Positions 38,501 through 50,659 of a stretch of DNA of 64,000 bases are shown piece by piece. The notes beneath the pieces are model-generated. The model did no database searches. It saw only the letters and a program-made list of their open reading frames with translations, and was not told the DNA's origin. Within the stretch, counting starts at the first letter, position 1; every line of letters begins with the position of its first letter. The translations under genes and the position numbers were made by a program. The DNA is from Tubiluchus corallicola. Taxonomy: Eukaryota > Priapulida > Priapulimorpha > Priapulimorphida > Tubiluchidae. Location: assembly GCA_030141605.1 (NCBI GenBank), contig JAQGDQ010000036.1, forward strand, positions 496,001-560,000, read 5' to 3'.

Positions 38501-40261
38501 GCATTTAACCCTTGGTTGCATTTCATGGCTTTAAAACCTGGGCTCCACACAAGCAGGTACCATGTCTTTGAATAAAAAATTATATGATCGCTGTTGTGAA
38601 TTTTTGGCTTCTTCAAAAAAATGCATAATCGCTGTTGTGAATTTTTGGCTTCTTCACTATTACTATCAAGCAGAGTTATATTATCAAAGCACTTTCACTC
38701 CAAACTCCTGGCAGTTTTGCTGACATGCCCTTTGATGTTCATCGTGAGGCTTTATAGCACCTGCATAAGTTTGTAGCTGGTTTTATCTCAAATGATGAAA
38801 TAATTGTTGAACTGCATACCATACTGACTTCTTTTTGATACTGTTTTGCAGATGGGTGTGTTGGTAAAAATCTTTCCAGTAACCACATCTTGTTTTAAAT
38901 TGAACTAAATTTTAAATACAGCTTTCAGCACCAGGCTTTTTAACAGTAAAGAAACACAAATTCATCATTGTTTTTTTTCAAAATATCTGACTCTAAATTC
39001 GTCTAAAACTATGAACACTGGACATTGTGGGAGTGACATAATATGCGTAGCTTTGTTGCTCTTATTATGCAAGACGAGTTGGTACATCTAGTACAGAGTT
39101 ACTATAGGTGATAAATTGATAATTATAATAATCAAATCTGTAATTATGAAATTTTAAATTTTCACACTGCATAACTGATGTGGAAGCCTTAGTAAACCTT
39201 GTGATATGATATTACAAATCATTTATAACTGGCTTACTTAACCTCCCGTTATGCATTAACCCCCTACCGCATTACTGTGTATGTCGTAGAAACAATCAAC
39301 AAGTGTTGATTGAGGCACAGATTTAAATGTCGTGAAGATAAAAATAATTACAACTTGGTCCAGCAGAAAGACGTCAATGAAATAAAAATAGTATCACATG
39401 GCGGGAGGTACAAGACACCAGTGAAGTAATAATTTTACAATTTTAGGATTGTGATAAGACTCACGACAGCTTACAGTTGAAACTTTAAACTTGTGCATAA
39501 TTTTAGATACCATGTGTATTTCTAACTTCTTAACTTTATTTGCTACTTTCAAGCTGTCCAAATAAAAAAAGCAATGGGCAATTTTGCCAAAGTATGCATT
39601 TTGAAGGCGAGAAGTGGTTTATTTCATACTAGACTTTTGCTTTAAAAGTATCAATTTCGCCGCATACATAACATTCACGTAGGTAGGTCGAGCAGTATTG
39701 TAAGGCCACAGCATGTGATAACTGGTTAAGGTAACAAGGCAGTTAGCTGACATGAACCAGTGGTTGTTTTCATTTGTGAAATAATATTTCAATTTCATCA
39801 CTACTGATGAATCTTAACAATCAGGTGCTTGTTCAATGTGGCATGACCAAAACATGACTCATTATCAAGGATATCCCTCTAACATGAGCCACTGAACCAA
39901 CAGACACATCTTAGCCAGTATGGCAAATAAAACTGTTCAGAGCAAGTATCGAACCCAATATTGAGCCCTTCCATGCCACACTCTTTTCCGCACATTCCAT
40001 GCACATGCACCAGCCCCAATATATATTAAAGTAACATTCATTTTCTAGTCATCTACTGGTGGAAGCAGTTCCAGCAGAAAAAGGGCAGCCTCTCCTCAAG
40101 CTCCTGCCAGACTCGCATCAAAGACAACGCTTCCATCTCAGAAGTCACAGGCAGCAGCTGCTGCAGCAAAGAAAACTTCCATGTCAAGAAGAGAAGAGTT
40201 ACTAAAACAGCTGAAAGCTGTAGAAGAAGCTATAGCAAAGAAACGTGCAAAACTTGCATAA
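23575..40261 (+). CDS. ZC3H18: Zinc finger CCCH domain-containing protein 18
   Basis: Nineteen coding exons: 23575-24414, 24839-24919, 26504-26657, 28111-28307, 29005-29174, 29303-29405, 30425-30501, 30644-30742, 31385-31480, 31716-31778, 33446-33625, 34141-34236, 35243-35347, 35503-35634, 35982-36142, 37391-37524, 37891-37975, 38080-38171, 40049-40261. The frame stays open throughout, giving 1025 residues (human about 953). In humans ZC3H18 links the nuclear cap-binding/ARS2 complex to the NEXT exosome adaptor for RNA decay. In order: a highly acidic, Ser-rich N-terminus (1-307), one CCCH finger (Cys333, Cys341, Cys347, His351; spacing 7-5-3), TAWERGLRKAKE (413-424), a DPWRR motif, RS-rich stretches (about 580-640 and 820-860), KPIKLTLLNK (887-896), and the C-terminal SRREELLKQLKAVEEAIAKK helix (from 1001), almost identical to human. 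The start is the ATG 37 bases after an acceptor at 23537. Exon 10 uses a GC donor; exon 11 could also start at 33449. Confidence 0.95.
25199..25389. repeat. Tandem duplication of an about 90-base unit in ZC3H18 intron 2
   Basis: Copies at 25199-25290 and 25300-25389 share CACAAAGAAATATAACAAC, TTTTTAATATACTC, TTTAATACCT and AGCATTTTA in the same order with scattered differences. It has no coding content. Confidence 0.75.
26658..28110 (+). other. ZC3H18 intron 3, no supported nested feature
   Basis: An AT-rich intron of about 1.45 kb between the zinc-finger exon and the exon coding for the TAWERG segment. A 92-codon frame at 27266-27544 (+) has no recognised family. Nothing else stands out. 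Confidence 0.6.
29406..30424 (+). other. ZC3H18 intron 6 with an unexplained 129-codon open frame
   Basis: The frame 29570-29959 (+) is long for intron sequence. I recognise no family. The DNA around 29720-29830 is rich in short inverted and direct repeats (GCAGCAGCT with AGCTGTTGC, and two TCTTGCACCA copies), which suggests a decayed mobile element rather than a nested gene. Confidence 0.4.
31871..32511. mobile_element. Probable decayed transposon with G/C-tract ends in ZC3H18 intron 10
   Basis: The stretch begins with GGGGGGTGCC and a second GGGGGG at 31927, and ends in GGGGGTGGTTTCC, GCGCCCCCTCATGGATCTGC. Such G- and C-tracts close to a GGATCYGC-like end are common in old interspersed repeats of animals. 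It stands out sharply from the AT-rich intron. I could not define exact ends or a class. Confidence 0.35.
38587..38656. repeat. Perfect 29-base tandem duplication (41-base period) in ZC3H18 intron 18
   Basis: The segment beginning ATCGCTGTTGTGAATTTTTG is present identically at 38587-38615 and 38628-38656, separated by a 12-base A-rich spacer. Identity of the copies suggests a recent duplication. Confidence 0.9.
39870..40005 (-). repeat. Possible tRNA-derived SINE remnant, minus strand
   Basis: On the minus strand, GGGTTCGATAC (39946-39956) fits the pol III B-box, and about 45 bases before it TGGTGCATGTG (about 40000) fits the A-box with one mismatch. No tail repeat is obvious, so this is tentative. 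Confidence 0.3.
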
Positions 40262-40312
40262 AAGACATGGTATAATAAATGATAACATAAGACATGGTTT
40301 GTAACTGCTGTA

Positions 40313-40318
40313 AATAAA
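40313..40318 (+). terminator. ZC3H18 polyadenylation signal
   Basis: A canonical AATAAA lies 52 bases after the ZC3H18 stop codon, within an A-rich stretch. It implies a very short 3'UTR. Confidence 0.65.
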
Positions 40319-41319
40319 AATAGGTTAGTGGTTATGTGTACAATAATTTTGGAAAGACATGGTGGAACCTGTTAATCATTCTTCACTTCTACTCGTCACT
40401 TTGCAATCTGTACATAAATTGTTAGTGCAAAACTTGCTGTTTTATTAATCATAGTCAGTTGATTAGGTCTTTAACAGCTTGAATGTCTGTGTAGGAAATG
40501 CCTTTCAATTCAAGTTTTCGTAGAGTGGTCAACTTATTTTAGTCATGTATAGTTACAAGATTTTAGTGTTTAAACAATGTTTAAATGTTTGTGAAAAAAC
40601 TTGTTAGTTTCTTTTTTTAGTATTTTAATAGTATATTGGAATGTAAAAAATTAACAACAGACAGAAGAGTTACAAAAGCCCTTTTTAGTTTCTTATTAGT
40701 TTCATTATTTGTCATTTTACTTGTAAAAATAGTGATTGATTTAAAAAAAATCATAGACATGGTAACTGATATGACCAATATTAACAGTATTTTATGTTTA
40801 AGGTTATGAAGAAATTGATGGCCAGAATATACCAGTATTAACCTACTGTAGTTTCCTGCTACATTATGAAACAAATTCTCACTCAGGATAATGACACTAT
40901 TCACCTCATTGTAAATTATACAAGGAATTAATTTACATCTGGTATGCCAAGCAACTTCAGGCTTCAGCACTTTTGTATCACTTTTAAAGCAATACTTCTT
41001 TGCTTATCCAATCCTCACCTACTGCATACTTTGTCACTATTTTCCACTCTCTTGAAATCACATACTGTACATACTTTTATATATTTGCTTATAATTGATA
41101 ATTATTAACAGTGACCAGGATTTCTCAGTCAAACATATGAAATATTTCTTCATACGGTTAAGAATTTGATAACCCATCAACATCAATTATAAATAGTTAA
41201 ACTTCATTTTTTTATATATGTATATAGTGCAGACAATGCTTCCTTTCACTCTCCCCATGATTGTAAGTGTTGGAAAAAAAATATTTGTCAAAGTGAATTG
41301 TATTGCTTTCCAGTAAATT

Positions 41320-41400
41320 TTCTGTAGCAAAGTTATTAGAGATTGAAAGATTGGCTTTGCAAGTCGCTGACCTTGAGTTCAAATCATTGGAATGAGTAAT
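41320..41400 (+). repeat. tRNA-derived SINE remnant
   Basis: TAGCAAAGTTA (41325-41335) fits the pol III A-box except for the last base, and GAGTTCAAATC (41375-41385) fits the B-box, with usual spacing of about 40 bases. Between them the text TTGGCTTTGCAAGTCGCTGA resembles the tRNA-related head of invertebrate SINEs. It cannot fold as an intact tRNA, so it is a SINE head, not a tRNA gene. Confidence 0.5.
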
Positions 41401-41645
41401 GAGTTTTATTTTGTTTTGTTTCTGTGCTAACCACAGGAGCTAATATCACCTAAAAGAGGAAGAAGTGTCATTAATAAAACATTTAGTACAATAATTAGCA
41501 TATAAGTAGCGAATAAATGTGAAATATGAAGGTGGCTGATGAAGGCGGCTGCAAATACCAGTCTATATCTGGAGATTTAATGCACTTATCTGCAAATTCC
41601 AATTGTCAGGAAACCGTTCAGTCCAAAAAAGTTTGCAAAAACACA

Positions 41646-41715
41646 ATTTCATGTGGATGACAAGAAGGCAGTTTCTTATTATTTCATGTGGATGACAAGA
41701 AGGCAGTTTCTTATT
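41646..41715. repeat. Perfect 35-base tandem duplication
   Basis: The unit starting ATTTCATGTGGATGACAAGA is repeated head to tail with no difference, at 41646-41680 and 41681-41715. It is a recent local duplication with no coding content. Confidence 0.95.
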
Positions 41716-42863
41716 AATCGCTGATAATTTTTGGCATCTATGCGGTAACACACATTTGGAACAAGTTGCTTAATTTGAGCTGAGTTGATATGACTGCATC
41801 AGCACGATTAGTTTTTATGAAATAAATTGCACTAAATGTCATAATCCATTGCTTATTACAATATTAAGTTAGCAATTTTATAAGCAAATAACTGAGTAAA
41901 CATTGGAAGTTAGAGTATTTTTTATGTAATGTAAGACTCCCTGTATGTGTAATGCATGATCCATGATGTGTACTGCGTATACAACAATTTCTATTTAAAC
42001 ACGTGGAAGTGTATCCATGGGTACATAACCTGCAATACATTTCTGTATTCACTTGAACAAGACCGCTATCGTCCAAATACGCATTACACAGACGAGGAAA
42101 CCACCGTTGCCTAGCTCATTTAGCTAGTTTTCAAGTTTTTGGTGGTCTACTTCTCTTATTGGCTTTCTGCTCAGGTGAATTTTAGTCACTTCAGGACCTA
42201 TATATAATAATATTTATTACATTTGAGTTTCTGAGACGTGTAAGAAGCTGACAATTATCTCATTTTTGCATCTAGTTGCAGTTTCTTCATTAAATGGTAA
42301 TATATATATATATATATGATGCGGTATTTTGAGTTTTTCCGTCTAATAATAATAATATGACAATAAGCTAACGCCACAGCTGTGATTATTTATAGATCAC
42401 TGTTGCACTGAAATTTCCACAGAGACATGGCTTCCAAACATTATTACTTCTTGCTTTCATGAACAGCAATCAAAAATGGCGGAAAAAGTGTCGCAAACTT
42501 TACTAATACACATGGAAATAGTCAATATGCATCAAGCGATATGTACCACACATTACGAATCACCCATTTCCCATAGAGTGCAACTTTGTACTAAACAGCA
42601 AGATACATTTGTTGTGAATTTGCATCTGGTGAGGCTGCATCTGAGAAATGGGTAATATTTTTTTCAAAAAACAGTGATTGTTATTCTAACTTTTGCTCTC
42701 TAAACTTGCGTTATTCTAAAGTTTTGACTTTCTAAAATGAATTTGAGTCAGGATAAAAAAAGCTAAACAAACAGCACAAATCATGTAGTGCACAGATATT
42801 GCAAAAACAGCCAACACGATTTTGCCTACAGTATCACTATGTACAACTATCATAGCATCACTT

Positions 42864-45800
42864 CTACATAACTTTTTTTTCTGATGCTTCTTTTTGTTTA
42901 AGAGGATTACGTTTATAAGTTTTTTCTACTGGACCCATTCCAGCTTTCTTGAACCTTACACTGTCTAGTCGCCGTCGTTCAGCAATATCCGATACCATAC
43001 GAGCATTACTAAAAGCTGAAAAATAATCAGTTGGTACAAATAAGTATCTTTTCCTGTACATGTATGACAGACGAAATAAGGCAATAAATGCAAGTGAAAT
43101 ACAGTATGGATGTTTGCAATTTTAAAGTCAAGCTAACTTCTATTAGTTTTACCTGAAGGCATCACAGATACTTGTAAACACTTTGAAAACATATTATAAC
43201 TTTAACAGTTGTATAACTTTCAAGAAAATAATGCTACTAATAATAAGTATATCAACTGAGTGAGTTTTTGCAAACCTATAGTCGTTTTTCTATAGTTTGC
43301 TATTTTTTTACAATAGCAAAGCCTCAGAATATAGCAGGTCAATATTAATCAACTGCTTTGATAAAAACTCACTGGCTTAAAGCAGTGCTGAAGGCATTTT
43401 AATGTTAGGATCAAATCATCTTTGTCCACACCTATTTCAGTGCACTATATGCATATTGGTATAAAAGGTGAAATTTTTTGATGTGTGATGTCATTGGCAT
43501 CTCGTGTTTCGCTGTTTTATCGTATAGCCTCATTAAATTTTTAGTTTTTCATCATTGTTGCTTCTATCTCACTAGTAGGTTGCTTTGTGCACCTTAAATA
43601 ATGCTTCTGACAAAGAGTGATTATATCTCTGTTTTCAAAGGCTAAAACTATAACACACAGTGGATTCTTAGGTGTGATGGATGAGAAAAGAATTGGACAA
43701 GACATCAAGCCATCAAGACATCTAACTAAAACACATTAGATGAGTTAGTGTGGCTTTATATGAAATGTTTTTGAGTTAAAATAGTAACACTAAAACAATT
43801 AACATCATTGGAAAAATACTCAAGAATTATGCAGTAGCTCCTAACCCAGACTAAATGTAGTTTTTTATGAATTACTATGCATGTATTAACCCAAAAAGTT
43901 GTGTCGAGCAGCATACTTGCATATCACAGATTTTATCTGCAGAAGTAATCCGCAGTCCGCATACTGCTATTCATATAGGCTAATGGAACATTGTACAAAT
44001 CTCATAGTTTCCGTATAGCTACAGTTTTTAATAAGTTACTTGATATATTTCCAAGATATTTTTTGCTATCTGTGATGCGTCATCCACGCTCTCCGGATTT
44101 AATGGTAACCTCCCTTTCTCCCTATTTTGATAATATTTATCCTAGTTTTCCCCCCAACTGTTACAACAAGGTAAAATGCGATCACGGTGAGATATAACAT
44201 CTCCTCCATTTGCCCGAAATAGAATCGTCAATTTTGAGGTACTAGATGAACTGAAAAAATCGAATAGGGACGCAGCACCTAAAATAGTGGTGCAGGATTG
44301 CACCTAATTGCCACTATATGATTATGTAACCTACATAATACTTTTGACCAATGAAGCAACCAAATTTGGGAATTTCCAATTTGAGATTCAAAATTAATTC
44401 ATGATATGGGCAAGCCTTTCATAAACTGATAAATAACAACAGTTACCGAGTTTAAATAAAATTATAGGAAAATTAAATTTCAGATATATTATGAGCAATA
44501 TTTTGAATTAAAGGCTTAAAGTGATCTTTGTTGTCTGGGAACTTATTTTCACATCCAAAAAAAGTGAGAAAGGTTGTCCTAAAGTCTTTAAAAATGTAGA
44601 AAGCACTTTTTAAAGAATTGAAAGTGTTATGTGAAAGCCATTGCTGTTGCCAAATTTGGCATTAAAATAGGTATCTAAAAATGCTGAGATGTAAAAAAGC
44701 CCCCACAACGGGAGTTTACAGTGCTCCCTCTGACCCAGGTCTGAATTTTTGAGGACTCGCCCTATTTTGGACATCTGTATGCTGGAATGTCTGGTGCTGA
44801 GTAGTCTGGTATAATTTGTGTAAATTCAGTAAAAAAAAGTCTGGTACAGTAGCACTTCATTTGTGATTTACTGCATACGTGCGTGCATTGTTAAATACAC
44901 AGGAGGTGCACCAGTGACATCACACCTAACTAATACAGCTTACTTTTGCCTATAGAAAGCTTTTTTGCCAGTTTTCAAATATGATATAGTTACCAGCAAT
45001 GTGTAAAGCATATTTTGACATCCAATCATATTTTGCCATTCAGTTTCATTTCAAAGATCTATAACCGCAAATCGCTGCAAAAAGTAGTCAAGTCCAATTT
45101 CAGACTCACTCACTCTGTTTACAAGGGAAATTAGATGAGATGAGGATATTAGATTAAGAGACCACAATGAAAATAAGAAACATATTCTTAGTGTGTTACA
45201 TCAGGAAACTTTTCCTAATTTTATAAACTCTATCCATACAAATCTAAAGTAATTCTTTAATACTCACACTCTTTTACACCTTCTACAAATCCTTTCTTTT
45301 TAATCGGTAAATCCTGTGGATTTATGTGAACAAGTTTCTCAATGTTGAATAACTGTCTCATTTTTGGTATTCGAAGAACTCCAACTTGGCAAAGTGTGAA
45401 GGCGTTGGAGGTGACCCAGTAGCATAACACAGCCTAAATTGATAAATTTAGTACAACTTTATCTCATTTCATCTTCGTAACCGAGTCTTGATTGAATAGA
45501 CTGGGATAGCTTATAGGAATTTGCCCAGTCTTATGGTACTCATACATCACAATCACATTTAGCTCCAAATAAAAAATTACTAAATTAATGGGAACACACG
45601 ATACCAATATATCATTTTGCAGTTACTAATCTTTCTACATCAGAAAGCATCAGATAAGTGAGATGAAGTGTTACTACAAAAAGTATAAATGTAAAAAGAA
45701 AGTAACCAACACAGCAAAAATCTAAAAGAAAGGCCTTGCATATCATGAATCCCGTAAGAACTCTCTACTGCATACGAATATTAAACTAGAAACAAAGATT

Positions 45801-48800
45801 TAGAATCTGCTTGTGCCTACAACACTTATAATGTTAGATTTAAGTTCCCCAAAATTACAGATAAAAGGATGACAAGGTAGTTAACAGGTTGACCATGTTT
45901 TGGGAACTTAATTTGCTATTTTCCTCAGGTTATTATTAACCACATTCAACAAGTTAATATTTTTGGAAAACCACATCAAAAAACACCACACACTTATATG
46001 TCTTACCGCAGGAAACTTGATCACGAATGGAAACAAAACAAATGGTAATGCACGCAAAACATACTTCATGTGTTTCATTGTCTCCAGCCGTGCACCTGTC
46101 TCTGCTCCCAACTGAAAAAAAATGATGCAATTCATAAGAGAAACACCAACAAATCTGGGCTGTAATCAGTGTTTTGAAATTCCTCCTTTACGAAACAGTT
46201 TTACGAGTAGTTGTTCTGCCTAAAGCATTTTTTGTTGCCACGACAAATATAGAAACTGATACATTATTAATTCTTCATTGACAGTACTTCAATAATATTG
46301 AAAACGCAGTATAAGTTAATGCCCTTTCTTATTAATACAGTGTTGCAGGAGATAGTTACATTCTTGAGGGTATGAATTTAATATTTTGGCATTTCTTTAT
46401 TGATTACCATCACAGATTGACTGCACACTTCTGTCTAACCATCAGCTTAACCATTTGTGCTCCAATGTATCAGCAAAGTTGGAAAAATTGTCAGTTTATA
46501 GCATTTTTGACAGTGTTGGTCAACTATTGATCACAAATCGGATCACTGTCTCTTTTTTTTGTTAGTGGTTAGCTTAGCTTTTTGTCCTTTATGATGTTTC
46601 ATCGTTGCCTAAATCCAATAAATGGTTATAAAATTATTCACAAGTTTAAAAACACTCCCAGCAATTGACTGGATATCCAACGCTAGTAGCACTTTATGGA
46701 TAACTCCCAATTTGACATGCCTTGTTGATACCATATAGTATATATATACGTCAAACCAGCAATTACTCCAACACAAATTAAGCAGGGTCTATTAATGCTG
46801 GTACATGAAATTTCTCTCATTTTCAAGAATACTCGTCTGGGATAACACTTAGTTGGCAGACACATTTTGCCTAGTTAGTCATGTATATAAGTACATATGT
46901 TTTCTTTCACTGAGAGGAAATTGCCGGGTAATATGGCAGATAAAACATGCCAGAAAACTGTCACTCGCCCTTTTACTTACCTGACATAAGTTCACGTGAC
47001 ACTGCTTACCTTTTTGAAGATTTTTCCAAGTTTTCTGCCCTTACCCTTGTCCCATTCCCCTCGTTATGATAAAAAAGATTTCTCAATACATTTTAAATGA
47101 AAACGAATAAGGATAGCTCATTAGTCATCGTTAGCTAACAGCCATCCTGAATAGAAAAATAAAACTACTATTTATTGTTATGCCGCAAAAGTGCCTTTAG
47201 ATAGTTCTTCAACTTACCTCTAGAGTAACTAACAATGTCACACTAGTTACAAGTGGTAGTAAGTAATAGGGATCCGGCAACGTTAAATTGGTGAACCACC
47301 ATAGTCCTCCATCTTTAAAACTTTCCACTGGAACATTTGCCATACGTCGCAAGCCCAGAAAAAATGAGATAAACACAGGCATCTAAACCAGAATATACCA
47401 AACTATGCAATTACACACACTCCAAAAATCAGCATTTTTCTACATCGCAAGCTCGAGAGTTAGCAGCACAAAACATGTTGCTAATCTTATCAGTTTTTGC
47501 AAAAAAAATTTATTACTGGTCCACATTCATACCTGAACAAAAACAGGAGCCAAGTTCTTGAAAGGATTAATATCTTTTTCCTTCATAAACTGCATCATCT
47601 GATGTGTGATCAAAGCAACTGAAATTAAATATCCAAATGATGCTAACTTTCAGCTGAAATGCTAAATTCAATGACTAAAAAATTGCAAGATTTAGTTTTT
47701 GAAAAATTGCATGCTAATGTCAGTTAAATTCCATTCAAATGTCTATAAAAATGAGAACTGGGTAAACTGGATCAGAAAAAGCTGAAATAATACAATTGCA
47801 ACGAAATGCAATATACTGACTAGTTCTACCTCAATGTCACTTTCAAGGCTTAGTTCATTTTGTTGTAATATTACTCTGTCACTATGAAAGCTAGCCGAAC
47901 ACACATTTTTCAAAATGAATTTAACTCAGTATTTGACTATAGTTAATAAATTTGGTTAACTATCTAAGTACCTTCAATCTGATTTCCTGATCGTCGTGCC
48001 TGGGAAAGTTTTTCTTGAAAAAGTTGCATCTGAGGCATCGAATTATGTGTCTTTGCAGCATTTTGTTGTGCTTTGATTATTAATGGAAACATGAGACATC
48101 TAACTACAACAGTGGCTGAAACATTGTTAAAAGAATGCAGTTAAAAACTTCATTTTATCAGATGTGAAGTAGATGAAAAATTTAGTTACATTTTACCTAA
48201 TGACAAACTACAGGTACTTAACTGATTTCTATCGTATATATTAATTTCGGTGGCATATAAAAAATTGCAAAACTTCTGCCTCTTATTTCTAGAGAACAGG
48301 AATGAGCCGGGGGCGGTGCTGGTTATACTTGAATAGCCTGTTCAATGGTGGGCGTAATAGTCATATTTAGATTTTGCGACATGCTACGAGCATTTTCCCG
48401 GACCCAACCACGCAAATTTTGCTGAAAACTGCTCAAACGCCTCTAGAAAAACTCAATTTGTGCAACTGTTTGGGAAAGCTAAGAAAAAATAAACACACTT
48501 TCAGAAAGAGAATGAAATGGTCTACAAAGTGTTGGTGGTCTCCCTAGGAGAGATGTCCACTATATGAAACGGGAGGGGTGTATTTCAAAGTTCTTTTTCT
48601 ACCCCCGTGCTGCATGTTATTTGGAACACGCATTGTCTTTGAGTTTGAGAAATTACGGGGCTGTTCCAGGCATTGTCTCCACCCGTCGTTCTACAGTGTT
48701 ATAGATTGTACATATAAATAAGTTCTGTTAGCTTATTATCATCATCTGACAAACAGCAAACAAAACTATGTTGAATGTCTGCACATTATTGATCATTGGT

Positions 48801-50566
48801 AGATAGGTTTAAGAGCAGTTGTTATAGCACACAGTTTCGACTTTGTGCAAAATACTTTGAATGGTTTCGCTGTGATGCTGTACTGTTGGTGTTGGTGCTG
48901 TAGGTGTCGTTATCGTTGTCATCATCATCATCATCATCGTCTTGAGTGTGGTGTAGTGTGGTCTGGGTGGTGGCGAGGTATTGATGGTGTGAAGTGGGTG
49001 ATGTGGTATGGATAATGTGGTAGGGTGGTAGTGTGGGTGGTGTTGATGTTGTGTGGTGGGTGTGGTGTCGTGGGTGGTGTGCTATGGCGTGGGTGATGTG
49101 ATTTTGCGGCATGGTGTGGGAGGTGTGGTGTGGTGTGGGTTGTGTTGTGAGTAGGGTAGTGGGTGGTTGTATGGATGTGTGATGTGGGGTGTGTTGTGAG
49201 TGGGGTGATGTGTGGTTGTATGGTGCCGTGTGGGTTGTTGTGAGTTTATGTGCAAAATTCTTTTTTGCGGGGTTTGGCTAGTAATATAATTACACTTGCA
49301 TGGAAGTGCTTTTTGTTATTGCATCATCAGGATAATTAATGACAAGCAAAAACAGCTGCACCCAATAAAACAATGCAGCTACCAGTTTTAAAAATCAAAT
49401 ATGTCTGTAAACTAAATGAGTACAATGAAAAAACAATTAAACAAAAATCAAAATATCCAATTTTCAAATATACAGTTGTAAATGGACAAATTGAAGTGAT
49501 AATTGCCTAGATTTAAAGTGCAAATTGCATGGCATGGAAGAGTAACAATAGTGATCACATTAATACTGAGGAAGAATTATATTATCAATAGTTTAATAAC
49601 CCACTTGCATGTGCTAATTACTAATTAAAGAACTATGCAAAATCTGAGAGTTAATATAACTTTAGAAAAAATACAACAGTACAAAATAATGACATTGACA
49701 GAAAAAAATGACAGTTCTGAAATTATTTATTAATCAACCTATATATTTCATTGCTCATTTGAAAAGTGTCCCAAAAGATATTTTCTTTACCTATAGCTAT
49801 AGTTCCCCACCAAGGTAAGCCAGTACTTATGTGTAACCAGTCGATGGCATGTTGAAGAATTCCTACAGGTGAGTATCCACCGAGACCAATCTCTCGTAAT
49901 GATTCTCCAGTTGTACTAGTGACAAAATCAGCTGCATCAGCGATCGCAGTATCCGAAGACACAGGAAGTGGAGGGGGCTCTGGTAACAGATCTGTGACCT
50001 AAATATTATAAACTATTCAAAAATTGGTAAAAATTTACAATATTAATATTAACTAAGCTAGCATAAGAAGCTGTTTATTCTGATGTTTATTGCTCAAACA
50101 CGACTTAATCAAGCTAACATCGAAAATGCACTATGCTCTGTGGGCTCTATACTTACCCCTTCTTGCAAAGCTGAAGCTTGTGAACTAATGCACCTGACGC
50201 CTACAACACTAAAACTGAAAACATTTTTCTGACTTTTTACAAACTTTGCTGTCGAAAGTGTTCCGGTATATGTGGACCTATGTCTTAGTAATTTGTGCAC
50301 AACACAATTTCCATGAAATGAACGATGATTTGGGATGACTTCACTCTGAAAAATAAGAAATGCATATAAAAAACAGGAACTTTATTACCCACAGAAGACT
50401 AAAAGAAGACATTTTACGGGAAAGACATAAAAAGGAAAGGTTTGAAATGATTATAACTACATGTAAGTGGGCCATAAAACATAAAATAACCAAGTTGTAG
50501 TAAGGTATCAAACTGTACACATCCCACTGAGGGGAACAGAGAAAGCAAAACGGAAAAAGAAAGAGG

Positions 50567-50659
<93 letters not shown>

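Larger units (their letters stand above)
40319..42863. other. Intergenic region between the 3' ends of ZC3H18 and OXA1L
   Basis: The two genes are convergent. The region holds a SINE remnant, a 35-base tandem duplication and a short (TA)n run at 42301-42318 (listed or noted separately). TTTATT at 42213-42218 is a possible polyadenylation signal for OXA1L on the minus strand, which would give a 3'UTR of about 650 bases. An open frame at 40617-40970 (-) has no recognised family. Confidence 0.5.

Noticed and set aside
41320-41400. Functional tRNA gene
   Set aside because: A and B boxes are present but the acceptor stem and anticodon arm cannot pair, so a SINE remnant is the better explanation.
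48822-49112. His/Thr/Pro-rich open frame on the minus strand
   Set aside because: It follows the G/T minisatellite exactly and has no homology or splice support.
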